From Flavobacteriales bacterium (GTDB taxonomy: Bacteria; Bacteroidota; Bacteroidia; Flavobacteriales_F; PHOS-HE28): DNA of 64,000 nt. The notes under the pieces were generated by a model, which saw only the letters and a list, made by a program, of their open reading frames with translations, did no database searches and was not told the DNA's origin. Within the stretch, counting starts at the first letter, position 1; every line of letters begins with the position of its first letter. The DNA lies in the NCBI GenBank assembly GCA_016710685.1, contig JADJVC010000002.1:248001-312000 (forward strand), in the 5' to 3' direction. Made by a program: the position numbers and the translations under genes. Shown piece by piece: positions 1 through 7,673 of the stretch.

Positions 1-51
1 GAGGTGGAGGCCTTGGGGATGGAGCGCTTGCGCTTCGGCGTTCGGCACTGA
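1..51 (+). CDS. C-terminal end of an unidentified protein (truncated by window edge)
   Basis: An open frame enters from the left edge and ends at a TGA at 49-51, giving the tail EVEALGMERLRFGVRH. Only 16 residues are visible, so no family can be named. The GC-rich codons fit the rest of the window. It could equally be chance, because no start or domain is visible. Confidence 0.3.
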   Translation, partial: EVEALGMERLRFGVRH

Positions 52-272
52 GGCGCTCCTCGCGCGCGAGCGAAGCGGCTCGCGCGAGATGCTGATGAGC
101 GCGTGGGACGCGCTCACCACCCCATGGCTTTGCCATGGGTAGGTATTTAGCCGGGCCTTCAGCCCTCCCAATTTTCGTCCCAAACCTCCGTGTCCTCCGT
201 GGCCCCTGAGCGCAGTCGAAGGGTGCCTCAGTGGTGAAATCAACCAACCATTTCCACAATCTCACCCCCACA
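52..272. other. Intergenic stretch with hairpins before rpmH
   Basis: No gene is seen here. The stretch holds GC-rich inverted sequence around 60-90 (CTCGCGCG / CGCGCGAG type), the perfect hairpin at 121-139, and two short motifs that recur between genes in this genome: CTCCGTG-type repeats near 185-203 and a GAGCGCAGTCGAAGG-type motif near 209-222. They look like dispersed intergenic repeats. Confidence 0.45.
121..139. terminator. Perfect 8-bp hairpin, possible terminator of the upstream gene
   Basis: CCCATGGC, three-base loop TTT, then GCCATGGG form a perfect stem. It lies about 70 bases after the stop codon of the left-edge gene. No T-run follows, so it may be a processing or stability hairpin rather than an intrinsic terminator. 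Confidence 0.35.
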
Positions 273-303
273 TTTGCACGAATGCCGGAAAACGCTACTT
301 TTG
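273..303 (+). promoter_or_regulatory. Bacteroidota-type promoter of rpmH
   Basis: TTTG (273-276) and TACTTTTG (296-303) are separated by 19 bases and match the Bacteroidota sigma-A consensus TTTG-N19-TAnnTTTG exactly. Transcription should start near 310, leaving a leader of about 23 nt before the rpmH ATG at 333. This is the clearest promoter in the window. Confidence 0.75.
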
Positions 304-332
304 CGCCCCCCTGAACAAAACACACCAAGGCG

Positions 333-491
333 ATGAAGCGTACCTACCAGCCCAGCAAGCGCAAGCGCAAGAACACGCACGGCTTCCGTGAGCGCATGAG
401 TTCCGCAGCCGGTCGCTCCGTGCTGGCGAGCCGTCGCCGCCAAGGCCGCCACAAGCTCACCGTGAGCGACGAGGCCATCGGCAAGAAGTGA
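333..491 (+). CDS. rpmH: 50S ribosomal protein L34 (bL34)
   Basis: This 52-residue, very basic protein starts MKRTYQPSKRKRKNTHGF and contains RMSSAAGRSVLASRRRQGR, the hallmark of bL34. It is a structural protein of the large ribosomal subunit that packs against 23S rRNA. Length matches the family (44-53 aa, slightly long as usual in Bacteroidota). It has its own promoter 30 nt upstream and a strong terminator 22 nt after the stop, so it is probably transcribed alone. Start ATG at 333 gives the canonical N-terminus. Confidence 0.98.
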   Translation: MKRTYQPSKRKRKNTHGFRERMSSAAGRSVLASRRRQGRHKLTVSDEAIGKK

Positions 492-512
492 TCAGGTTTT
501 TCTGAATAAACG

Positions 513-538
513 AAAGCCCGCCATTGGCGGGCTTTTTT
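513..538 (+). terminator. Rho-independent terminator of rpmH
   Basis: AAAGCCCGCC-ATT-GGCGGGCTTTTTT: a perfect GC-rich stem with a three-base loop, followed directly by a T-run. It lies 22 nt after the rpmH stop. Confidence 0.92.
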
Positions 539-739
539 GTGGGGTTGTGATCGGGCGGTTATTTAGAAGCTTCCGAAACTCCACCAAGACAGGAAGCTAT
601 CCAAATTCCTGATTAAGAGATTCCTCATTCCGACTGCCGACACGACTCGTCGGAAATTCGGAATTCTACCCCCGGACGCAGGGTCTCCTTTTCGGGACTC
701 TGCAGTTCGTGGTATTTGAAAGGACCATAATGGACAAAA

Positions 740-768
740 AAATGGACGGGCCTTCTGCCCGTCCATTT
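740..768 (-). terminator. Hairpin terminator of the first T9SS cargo gene
   Basis: AAATGGACGGG (740-750), seven-base loop, CCCGTCCATTT (758-768). On the minus strand the stem is followed by a short T-rich stretch. It lies about 60 nt beyond the minus-strand gene ending at 825 and could act in both directions between the converging units. Confidence 0.7.
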
Positions 769-824
769 CCGTCCATTAAAGTCCTATTGAGTAAATCCAA
801 ACGTTGGGCCGCCAAGCCCCAAGC

Positions 825-3524
825 TTACCGTTTAATAAACACACCGCCGCCGATCTCCTGGCCATTGGGCAGTGCGATCCCCACGGTATAGCAACCGCCG
901 GTGAGGTGGTCAACCGGTAATTGCAGGGCGGCGCCGTAAGTGTTCAGCGGTGCGCCGGATGCCACGGTGCGGCCCAGTGCATCGCGTACGATCAGCGTTA
1001 CACCTTTTGTTTCGCCCGCCCATTGCACGTTCAGCACGTCCTCCACCGGGTTGGGGTAAAGGATGGGCTTACCGCCATCTTTTACATCCATGTTGGCGGC
1101 CACCACGTAGCTCAATGTTGCACTGCCGTTGAAATCCACTTGCTGCAGGCGGTAATAGTTCCAGCCGGCTGCGGGGCGCGTATCGGTAAAGCGGTACTCA
1201 CTGCGCTGCACGGTATTGCCTGCGCCCACCACCTGGCCGATGTTCTCGAAGTTCACGTTGTCCACACTGTGCTGCACCGTGAAATGGTCGTTGTCGCGCT
1301 CCGTGGCAGTGGCCCAATCCACATTGATCACTTGGCCTTGGGGATGGGCCTCCAGTTCCACCAGTTCAACGGGCAGGGGGGCGCAATCCAAGCTGGCACC
1401 GCCACCGAATTGCCAAGACAGCGAGAAGGATTGGCCATTGCTGCTGAAGTTGTCCACGTAAAGCGCATACACTTTGCCGATCTCGGCTGCCGTTATCGCG
1501 ATCGGCGCGACCCAGCCATCACCGCCTGCTCCTTCCGAAAGATCAACGGCACCATTGCCAAGGCCCGTGGTGTAGCTGCCCGAAGGAAGCGCATAAGAGC
1601 AACGTATGGGAGGGCTGGTGGGGCAGTGCGCACTCGGGTACGGACCCCAAAGGCCGAAGTCATAATCCTCACTGCCAGCGGGTGTGATCGTGAACCCGAT
1701 GGTCCCGGTGGTCTGTGGCGAGAAATAATACCACGTGCCTTGCCGTTCGCCGGAGCTCATGCATCCCCTGTTCGGGCCTGCGGGAAGGTCAGCGAAATTA
1801 CCCGTGTTGGGGCTGCTTGTGGTGAAGCCGGAAGCACTGCACACCGTAATGCCGCCGTAGCAATCCTGGGGTACGTTCGGGGGTGGCCCGCAACCCACGG
1901 TCTGCACAAAAGTCTCTCCAACAAGGGGGGGGCCATAGGCGCTCCAATACGGTACTTGGCCGAGCTTGCTTACGGTATAGCTGTTCTGGCTCTCGTTGGC
2001 CGTTGGGGCCGGGTCCTTGTAGTAGGTCAAGGAGACCACGTCGCCGATGTTCACATTGAAGAGGATGTAGTTGTCATAGGTGTTAACGGTGTGGGTGCCG
2101 ATCAAAGCCCCGTTCACCCTGACTTCCACGTAGGCTGCTCCCCAGCCATCGCCGCCACCATCGTGCATGCGCAAGGCGTAGGTGCATTTACCGGGCCCAA
2201 CGATGGGTGCCGGGTTACAGAACATCGTTCCCGCCCAGCCGGGGCGGGTTACGGAAGCATCCGCTGCAAAGCTCAAGGTAAGGCATCCGCCCGCTGCGGT
2301 GGACGTAGCTACCGGCGGGAGGGTGGTGCCGGTGTAATCACCGATCAACGGTGATGCGGTGGTGGGGCCATTGTAGATCCGCACGTGGTCGGCGAACTCC
2401 GTATTGAACTGCGAAAAGATCAATGTGGCCACTTGCCCGGCAGGGGGGCAGTAGGTGGTGCTGTAGTTGGCGCCGTCCGTGTAATTCGCGTTGGGACCCG
2501 CAAGGTCGTAGAAATTCCCATCACAGACGGTGGGCACAATGGTGGTAATGCAGGCCGTAAAATAGGTGTAGTCAGTAGGTAGTTTGGTGCCATAGGTGAA
2601 TACCCTTATAAAATAAGGGACCCCAAGCGTCAACCCGGTAAACTGAGCCACTGAGCTACGTACACACGTTACGTAGTTCCATGTGGGAGCCGTACTTGTG
2701 GAAAGGCAAGGTCCGATTGACCGATAGAGCGCGATTACAAAATCAGCTGCCGCCGCATTACTACTCGTAATATCCGAAAGCGTGAACAGGTGGCTGGTGG
2801 AAGTAGGTACGAAACGGAACCACACATCGTTGTCCGGATTGCCACCACAGGGCATTGCCGGGCCTTCGGCTACTACAGAGGCGTCTGCGCCATTCAAGGA
2901 AGTGACCCGTGTGCTGAGTGCTGTGCAATTCTCATCGGGGCTTGGGGTGAGGGGACCTGAGCAGGAATTGTTGTTATTAACGGCCGCTTGCAATTTAAGA
3001 AAGAACGTTCCCGGGCACGGCGAGGTGGAGGGGACGGGCCACAGGTCAAACCAAATGTAGTAGGTGGTGCCTGCAGTCAGGTTCACGGCCAAATTTTTGA
3101 TCCCGTTCGCCGAACTGGAAATGGTGCCGATACAAAGGTTGTTGGTGGGGCAACCGTCGTAGACCATAATGGCTGTCCAGCTCGAAAAGCTGGAAATGGT
3201 GACGAGGTACTGGCCAGTAACAGTTGGCGTGAACCGGTAGAGTGCTTCGTTACCGTCTTTGTAGGAGCCCGTAGCACCGGAGCCGCAAAGGGTGCCGGGC
3301 ACCGAAGTGGAACTCATGTCATTGGTACCACTGCACACCAAGGCTTGATTATTGATCGGCAACATGGCCTGCGTAAGAACACCTGCCCCGGCGCAGGTCG
3401 TGGCTTGTACTTGCCCGGTACTACCAATGGCCAAAGCCACCAGCAGTGCCTGCGCTGCGCGAAGGGCGTGCCATCGCTTTATTGATCGTACAAAAGGCTG
3501 TTCAGGAGCGGGTAGAATGGGCAT
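825..3524 (-). CDS. Large secreted modular protein with T9SS type A sorting domain
   Basis: An 899-residue secreted protein. Residues 1-41 form a signal peptide (basic start, hydrophobic core ALLVALAIGS). A PPC-like beta domain with GYLV/GQYLVTISS-type strands follows. A CUB-like domain sits near residues 335-445. A module with GDGWGAAYVEVRVNG lies near 460, and a module with RQGTWYYFS and DYDFGLWGP lies near 595-640. The tail from about 717 (LPVELVELEA) is an FN3-like linker plus a C-terminal domain beginning LYPNPVEDVLNVQW, a classical T9SS type A signal ending in KR. It is probably exported by T9SS and anchored on the cell surface; ligand unknown. I chose the ATG at 3524; an ATG at 3554 is also possible. 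It heads an array of three paralogous cargo genes on the same strand. Confidence 0.85.
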   Translation of the reverse strand: MPILPAPEQPFVRSIKRWHALRAAQALLVALAIGSTGQVQATTCAGAGVLTQAMLPINNQALVCSGTNDMSSTSVPGTLCGSGATGSYKDGNEALYRFTPTVTGQYLVTISSFSSWTAIMVYDGCPTNNLCIGTISSSANGIKNLAVNLTAGTTYYIWFDLWPVPSTSPCPGTFFLKLQAAVNNNNSCSGPLTPSPDENCTALSTRVTSLNGADASVVAEGPAMPCGGNPDNDVWFRFVPTSTSHLFTLSDITSSNAAAADFVIALYRSIGPCLSTSTAPTWNYVTCVRSSVAQFTGLTLGVPYFIRVFTYGTKLPTDYTYFTACITTIVPTVCDGNFYDLAGPNANYTDGANYSTTYCPPAGQVATLIFSQFNTEFADHVRIYNGPTTASPLIGDYTGTTLPPVATSTAAGGCLTLSFAADASVTRPGWAGTMFCNPAPIVGPGKCTYALRMHDGGGDGWGAAYVEVRVNGALIGTHTVNTYDNYILFNVNIGDVVSLTYYKDPAPTANESQNSYTVSKLGQVPYWSAYGPPLVGETFVQTVGCGPPPNVPQDCYGGITVCSASGFTTSSPNTGNFADLPAGPNRGCMSSGERQGTWYYFSPQTTGTIGFTITPAGSEDYDFGLWGPYPSAHCPTSPPIRCSYALPSGSYTTGLGNGAVDLSEGAGGDGWVAPIAITAAEIGKVYALYVDNFSSNGQSFSLSWQFGGGASLDCAPLPVELVELEAHPQGQVINVDWATATERDNDHFTVQHSVDNVNFENIGQVVGAGNTVQRSEYRFTDTRPAAGWNYYRLQQVDFNGSATLSYVVAANMDVKDGGKPILYPNPVEDVLNVQWAGETKGVTLIVRDALGRTVASGAPLNTYGAALQLPVDHLTGGCYTVGIALPNGQEIGGGVFIKR

Positions 3525-3609
3525 GTGTAGACGGACGGATTGGGTAAGATCCAACTGGTAGCTACGTGTAGACGTACGATTTAGGAAAGGGTTGCCTTTT
3601 TCCTGTTGG

Positions 3610-3641
3610 GAAAGTTATATGGTTTTTCTGAAAAAAGCAAA
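3610..3641 (-). promoter_or_regulatory. Candidate promoter of the first T9SS gene
   Basis: On the minus strand, TTTG (3641-3638) and TAACTTTC (3617-3610) are 20 nt apart, with one mismatch to the TAnnTTTG box. This puts the transcription start about 80 nt before the ATG at 3524. Confidence 0.45.
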
Positions 3642-3748
3642 CAGAGCGGCGGAATAGCTTCCCAAGCTTCCATGCGTGGCGCCTGCACCACCGATCACTG
3701 CGTTTCGGCCAAAGCAAAAGAAATTGCCATGCTGCACCACGGTAAGCC

Positions 3749-5602
3749 CTAGCGCTTCAGGAACACACCGGCTTGTTGCTCATCGCCGTTGGGCAGGGCC
3801 AAGCCCAGGGTGTAGCAACCGGTTGATAAGTGTTCCACGGGCACTTGCCAATTGCCTTTGGTGTTCGCATCGGGTGTTGTTACCAGCACGGCGCGGCCCA
3901 AGGCATCGCGCACGATCAGGGCAACGGCCTCCGCGGCCTCAGGCCATTGCACGTTCAGCAGGTCCACCACGGGATTGGGGTAGAGCAGGGGCTTGCCTTC
4001 CGCATCCTCCATGTTCGCCACCACCACATGGCTCAGTGCGGTAGCGCCGTTGCGGTCCACCTGCAGCAGCCGGTAGTAGTTGAGGCCGGGCGCGGGCCGG
4101 GTATCGGCAAAGCGGTACGCGTTTCGTTGTGTGGCATCGCCTGCGGCGGCCACTTGGCCGATGGGTTCAAAGGTCGTGTTGTCCAAGCTGCGTTCCACGG
4201 TGAAATAGTCGCTGTTGTGCTCGGTGGCGGTGGCCCATTCCACATCGATCACCGGCTTGTTCGCGGTGGCGGAAAATTCCAACAGTTCCACGGGGAGCAC
4301 GGTGCAATTCAGTGAGGCCCCGCCGCTCAGGGTCCATGCCAAGGTGAAGTTCTGTCCGGTGCTGGAGAAATTGTCCACAAAGAGGACGTAGACCTGGCCT
4401 GCGGTCACGTTGATGGGGGCGACCCAACCGTTGCCGGACGCTCCTTCTGAATTGTCCGCAGCGCCATTGCCCATGCCGGTGAGGTAGGTAGGCGTGTACA
4501 GCCCATCGGCAAAGCTGCACCGCAAGGGGGCGGCGCTTGGGCACTGGGCACTGGCAAAGGGACCCCATAGGGCGAAATCGTAATCGATGGAGCCGCTTGG
4601 GGTGATGGTAAAGCCAAGCGAGCCGGCATGGCTGGCGGAGAAATAATACCAGGTGCCTTGGCGCTCACCGGCCAGCAGGCAGCCGCTGTTGGCGGCGTTG
4701 AGGTCCACGTTGCAGCCGGTATGCGTGCTGGTGTTGGTGAGGTTCTCCGTGGTACACAGCGTCATGCCGCCAGCGCAGTCCTGTGGTTTTGCGGCGGGCG
4801 AAGGCGAGCAATCCGCCGTTAGTGAATAGGCTAGGCCGATGTTCGGTGGCTCGTAGGTATGGAACAGGCAATCGCCGCCCACGGAGAGTTCCATGGAATT
4901 CTCATCGTAGAACAAGGCCCAGCCATCATCGTAGATCACCTGCACGTCATCCCCGTCGTTCACGCCGAAGGTAACCGAACCGGAATATCCGGAAGGCAGG
5001 GTATAATAGCCCAAACTGGCGTTGTTGACCAGGATCTGCGCGGTAGCCACACCGGAAAAGTCGCTCCAGCCATCCCCGTAGCTGTCCAACAATGTGAGCG
5101 TGTACCGGCAAGACGTATTGTAGATGCACAACGTGCCGTTCATGGCGGTGTTGGAGTTGTACCGCTGCACGCGCACGACATATTTAGTGCCGATCACGGT
5201 GGTAAGGGTCACGGTTTCGGGTTCGTTGCCAAGTCCGCCGTCCGAGCAGGCCAGCACGGGCCCTCCGCATCCACCGAGCACATGGAGGATGGCATCCGCG
5301 CCGCCCGTGGGGGTGTACTGCACGGTGGTCTGGGTGGAGGTGGCCTGGAACCAGCCGTAGGCATCATCACGCAAGTTGGCGTTGCAGGTCAACGGGTTGT
5401 AGGTGGCCGTGTAGCTGGTCGGCTTGTTGAAGGCCAAAGGGGAGCAGGCTGCTGTGACCGGATATTTGTAAGACAGGTTGGTGGTCGTGCAGGTATTGCT
5501 ACTGGTTTGGCCCATGGCAACGGTGCCAACAGCAAAAGTGAACATCGCGCAAACGAAAGGGTGTAAGCCGGTCGATCGCGTAAGGTGTAAGGTTGAAGCC
5601 AT
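3749..5602 (-). CDS. Secreted modular protein with T9SS type A sorting domain (paralogue 2)
   Basis: A 617-residue protein with a signal peptide ending near residue 32 (FAVGTVAMGQ). The N-terminal module (YNPLTC, DDAYGWFQATS, HVLGGCGG) is shared with the next gene. A GDGWSDFSG module sits near residue 175, then ERQGTWYYFSASHAG and DYDFALWGPF modules near 315-345, shared with the preceding gene. LPVELLEFSA (437) starts the FN3-like linker, and LLYPNPVVDLLNVQW (about 542) starts the T9SS C-terminal domain, ending FLKR. It is probably surface-exposed; no catalytic residues were recognised. Length and module order suggest it arose by recombination between the two neighbours. Confidence 0.86.
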   Translation of the reverse strand: MASTLHLTRSTGLHPFVCAMFTFAVGTVAMGQTSSNTCTTTNLSYKYPVTAACSPLAFNKPTSYTATYNPLTCNANLRDDAYGWFQATSTQTTVQYTPTGGADAILHVLGGCGGPVLACSDGGLGNEPETVTLTTVIGTKYVVRVQRYNSNTAMNGTLCIYNTSCRYTLTLLDSYGDGWSDFSGVATAQILVNNASLGYYTLPSGYSGSVTFGVNDGDDVQVIYDDGWALFYDENSMELSVGGDCLFHTYEPPNIGLAYSLTADCSPSPAAKPQDCAGGMTLCTTENLTNTSTHTGCNVDLNAANSGCLLAGERQGTWYYFSASHAGSLGFTITPSGSIDYDFALWGPFASAQCPSAAPLRCSFADGLYTPTYLTGMGNGAADNSEGASGNGWVAPINVTAGQVYVLFVDNFSSTGQNFTLAWTLSGGASLNCTVLPVELLEFSATANKPVIDVEWATATEHNSDYFTVERSLDNTTFEPIGQVAAAGDATQRNAYRFADTRPAPGLNYYRLLQVDRNGATALSHVVVANMEDAEGKPLLYPNPVVDLLNVQWPEAAEAVALIVRDALGRAVLVTTPDANTKGNWQVPVEHLSTGCYTLGLALPNGDEQQAGVFLKR

Positions 5603-5624
5603 GGGCTGGAGGTCAATACTTCGA

Positions 5625-5655
5625 CCAATTTACCAAAGTGGCCCACGAATGTCAA
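5625..5655 (-). promoter_or_regulatory. Candidate promoter of the second T9SS gene
   Basis: On the minus strand, TTG (5655-5653) and TAAATTGG (5632-5625) are 20 nt apart, one mismatch from the TAnnTTTG box. The predicted start of transcription is about 15 nt before the ATG at 5602. Just upstream is a CGACGAAT-G-ATTCGTCG inverted repeat (about 5663-5679). Confidence 0.4.
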
Positions 5656-5850
5656 GATATCATCGACGAATGATTCGTCGCGAATACTCCGAATACCCTA
5701 AACACGAATTCGGAACAGATGGGCGACCGACCATTGGCCCATTCGAAATGTCGGAATGGTATGCAAGGAGTTACGCTAAGCGGTACGGAGGATTCCGCGC
5801 ATAAACTGGCGACGTTCTTTCACGTCCATGGCCACGCAGAGCGGTTTCAA

Positions 5851-7338
5851 CTACAACTTCTGGAATCCCCCCACGCTGATCCGTTCACCGGATCGCGTCA
5901 AAATGCTCAGGAAATACATGCCTGGCACGAGTTTTCGGACGTCCACCTCCACGTTACGGGAGTTACGGCCCAAGTGCAGCACGGATACTTGGGCCATGGA
6001 GCGGTCCACCGTTCCGTTGATCCAGAGCGTGGCACCCTCTGGCATGGGCTGGGCAAGCCGCACGTTGAGCTTTACCTGTGCGGGGTTCGGGTAGAGCAAA
6101 GCTTGGTGCAGCCCATCGGCCATACAGGCCACCACGTCCGAGCGTTCCGTAGTGCCATCGATATCCACTTGGGCCAAGCGGTAGTAGTTGATGCCCGGTG
6201 CCGGTGAGCGGTCCACCAAGGCGTAGTGCAACGGCATCTGCGAATTGCCCGCAGCCGGGAGCCGCCCGATGGGCTCGAAGGTCTTGTTGTCGGTGCTGCG
6301 TTCCACGGTGAAATGGTCGCTGTCCTTTTCCGATGCGGTGGACCATTTTACGGCGACCGCGCCGTTTTCCACCGTTGCGGTGAAGGAGGTGAGTTCCACC
6401 GGCAAGGCGGAACCGTCCGGTGAGGCACAGATCAGGAAGGAACCCTCGTTCGCATAGTAGGCCCAGAAGCGGATGTAGACCGTATCGCCGGGCACCAGGC
6501 CGCTGCGGCCGATGGCGGGCATGTGGTCCGTGGGATAATCCTGGTCGTCGTTGCATACCAGCAGCGTCATGGGCTGGTTGCATGAGGCAGCGGTGTACAG
6601 CGCCATGCCGCTGTCGCCGGGCCCGTCACCGTTTACGGCATAGCTGTCCACGTAGATATGGCCGCTGGGCGGTGCGATGGTGGAGTACCACACATCGGGC
6701 TGGCCGCCGTAGTAGCAGCCGGGGTCGGGGATCCCCGGAGTGGGCGTGGCACTGGTGTTGGTGGAGGAAACCACGGTGTTGCAATTGGTGGTTGCATCCA
6801 AGAAAACGGCGTGGCAAGGCTCGTCGTTGGGCGGCGGTGGCGGCGTGGGGTAAATGCACACCTGACCGTCAGCCATGGCATTGTTACTTCCGGATGTCTG
6901 CACGCGGATGATGTAATTCTGTCCGATCACGGTGGGGAAGCTGATGCTTTCGCTTCCGCCCGGCCCGAGGTCGTCCGCGCACACAACGGTGGTGAGGGCA
7001 CCGCAGGCGCCGGTGAGGATATGGAGCACGGGATCTTGCGCGGTGTTGGGCGCGAAGGTCATGGAAGTGCTGGCGCTGGTAGCGGTGAACCAACCGTAAG
7101 CATCCGCGTAAGCCCCTGAACCGCAGGAACCGGGATCATAGGTTGCCGTAAAGCTGGCGGGTTTGTGGAAGGCGCGCGGCGTGCAGCCGGCATCCACCGT
7201 GTATTTGTGGGCAAGGGCATAGCTGCAGGCATCGCTGGCCACGTATTGGGCCAGTGCGGGCAGGTGAGCCAGGCAAAGTGCGCCGGAAAGTTGGGAGACC
7301 CGTATCAAATTGCGCAAAGCCGACTGGGAGATCTTCAT
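5851..7338 (-). CDS. Secreted protein with T9SS type A sorting domain (paralogue 3)
   Basis: A 495-residue protein. The ATG at 7338 gives MKISQSALRNLIRVSQLSG plus a hydrophobic stretch ending LPALAQ, a signal peptide; the longer frame lacks one. The N-terminal module (KPASFTATYDPGSC, DAYGWFTATSAS, HILTGACG) matches the N-terminus of paralogue 2. A proline-rich PTPPPPPNDE linker follows near residue 170, then a PPC-like domain (DVWYSTIAPPSGHIYVDSYA), an FN3-like linker (LPVELTSFTA) and a T9SS C-terminal domain starting LLYPNPAQVKLNVRL and ending GGFQKL. Predicted to be exported through T9SS. No enzyme motif is seen; adhesion or matrix function is inference. Confidence 0.86.
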   Translation of the reverse strand: MKISQSALRNLIRVSQLSGALCLAHLPALAQYVASDACSYALAHKYTVDAGCTPRAFHKPASFTATYDPGSCGSGAYADAYGWFTATSASTSMTFAPNTAQDPVLHILTGACGALTTVVCADDLGPGGSESISFPTVIGQNYIIRVQTSGSNNAMADGQVCIYPTPPPPPNDEPCHAVFLDATTNCNTVVSSTNTSATPTPGIPDPGCYYGGQPDVWYSTIAPPSGHIYVDSYAVNGDGPGDSGMALYTAASCNQPMTLLVCNDDQDYPTDHMPAIGRSGLVPGDTVYIRFWAYYANEGSFLICASPDGSALPVELTSFTATVENGAVAVKWSTASEKDSDHFTVERSTDNKTFEPIGRLPAAGNSQMPLHYALVDRSPAPGINYYRLAQVDIDGTTERSDVVACMADGLHQALLYPNPAQVKLNVRLAQPMPEGATLWINGTVDRSMAQVSVLHLGRNSRNVEVDVRKLVPGMYFLSILTRSGERISVGGFQKL

Positions 7339-7486
7339 GGTTTTAAAGGACGCGGTGGGGGATTTTGGGGGCCACCGCAGAGAGCGTGCCAATTGCGGTT
7401 ATACGGGGAAAGCCTGAAAAAGTTTGGATGGTCTTTTTGCCTTGGCACAAGCGAAATTCCCATAGGGTTTACCGTTGGTTGGGTAG

Positions 7487-7502
7487 TTGCATGGCCATGC
7501 AA
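7487..7502. repeat. Palindrome TTGCATGGCCATGCAA, copy 1
   Basis: A perfect 16-bp palindrome whose core recurs at 7603-7628. It lies about 150 bp upstream of the start of the T9SS gene at 7338. Operator-like symmetry is seen; binding is inference. Confidence 0.6.
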
Positions 7503-7602
7503 ACGTCCGCGTGGGATCTGCGGGCATGGAGCTACGGCCAAGCCGCAGGGGCATAGGCCCGCACATCAGATTGGCAGTAATGTGTTGATAATGAGTCAAG
7601 TC

Positions 7603-7628
7603 GTCACTTGCATGGCCATGCAAGTGAC
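7603..7628. repeat. Perfect 26-bp palindrome, copy 2 of the TTGCATGGCCATGCAA core
   Basis: GTCACTTGCATGG and its exact reverse complement form a 26-bp palindrome. Symmetry continues outward as CAAGTC / GACTTG after a 2-nt slip, spanning about 7597-7636. It begins about 45 nt past the aminotransferase stop (minus strand) and could serve as its terminator, but no T-run follows. Confidence 0.7.
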
Positions 7629-7673
7629 GCGACTTGAAGCAAAAGCCTGATCACCCTCGATCCACGACCGCGC

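Larger units (their letters stand above)
492..824. other. Gene-free stretch between rpmH and the first T9SS gene
   Basis: It contains the rpmH terminator (513-538) and a second hairpin (740-768). Between them, around 600-680, are short AATTC/GAATT and CGACTCGTCGG inverted motifs resembling those at 5660-5720. No credible gene or RNA was recognised. The two transcription units converge here. Confidence 0.5.
7339..7673. other. Gene-free stretch with two related palindromes
   Basis: This 335-bp stretch between the third T9SS gene and the aminotransferase has no convincing gene. It contains two palindromes with the same core (7487-7502 and 7603-7628), described separately. It must also hold the promoter of the third T9SS gene, though I see no good TAnnTTTG box. 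Confidence 0.5.

Noticed and set aside
921..2354. Long open frame (477 codons) on the plus strand within the first T9SS gene
   Set aside because: It lies antisense to a gene with clear T9SS modules; the peptide is His/Gly/Ala-rich without domain signals, as expected from the complement of a GC-rich gene.
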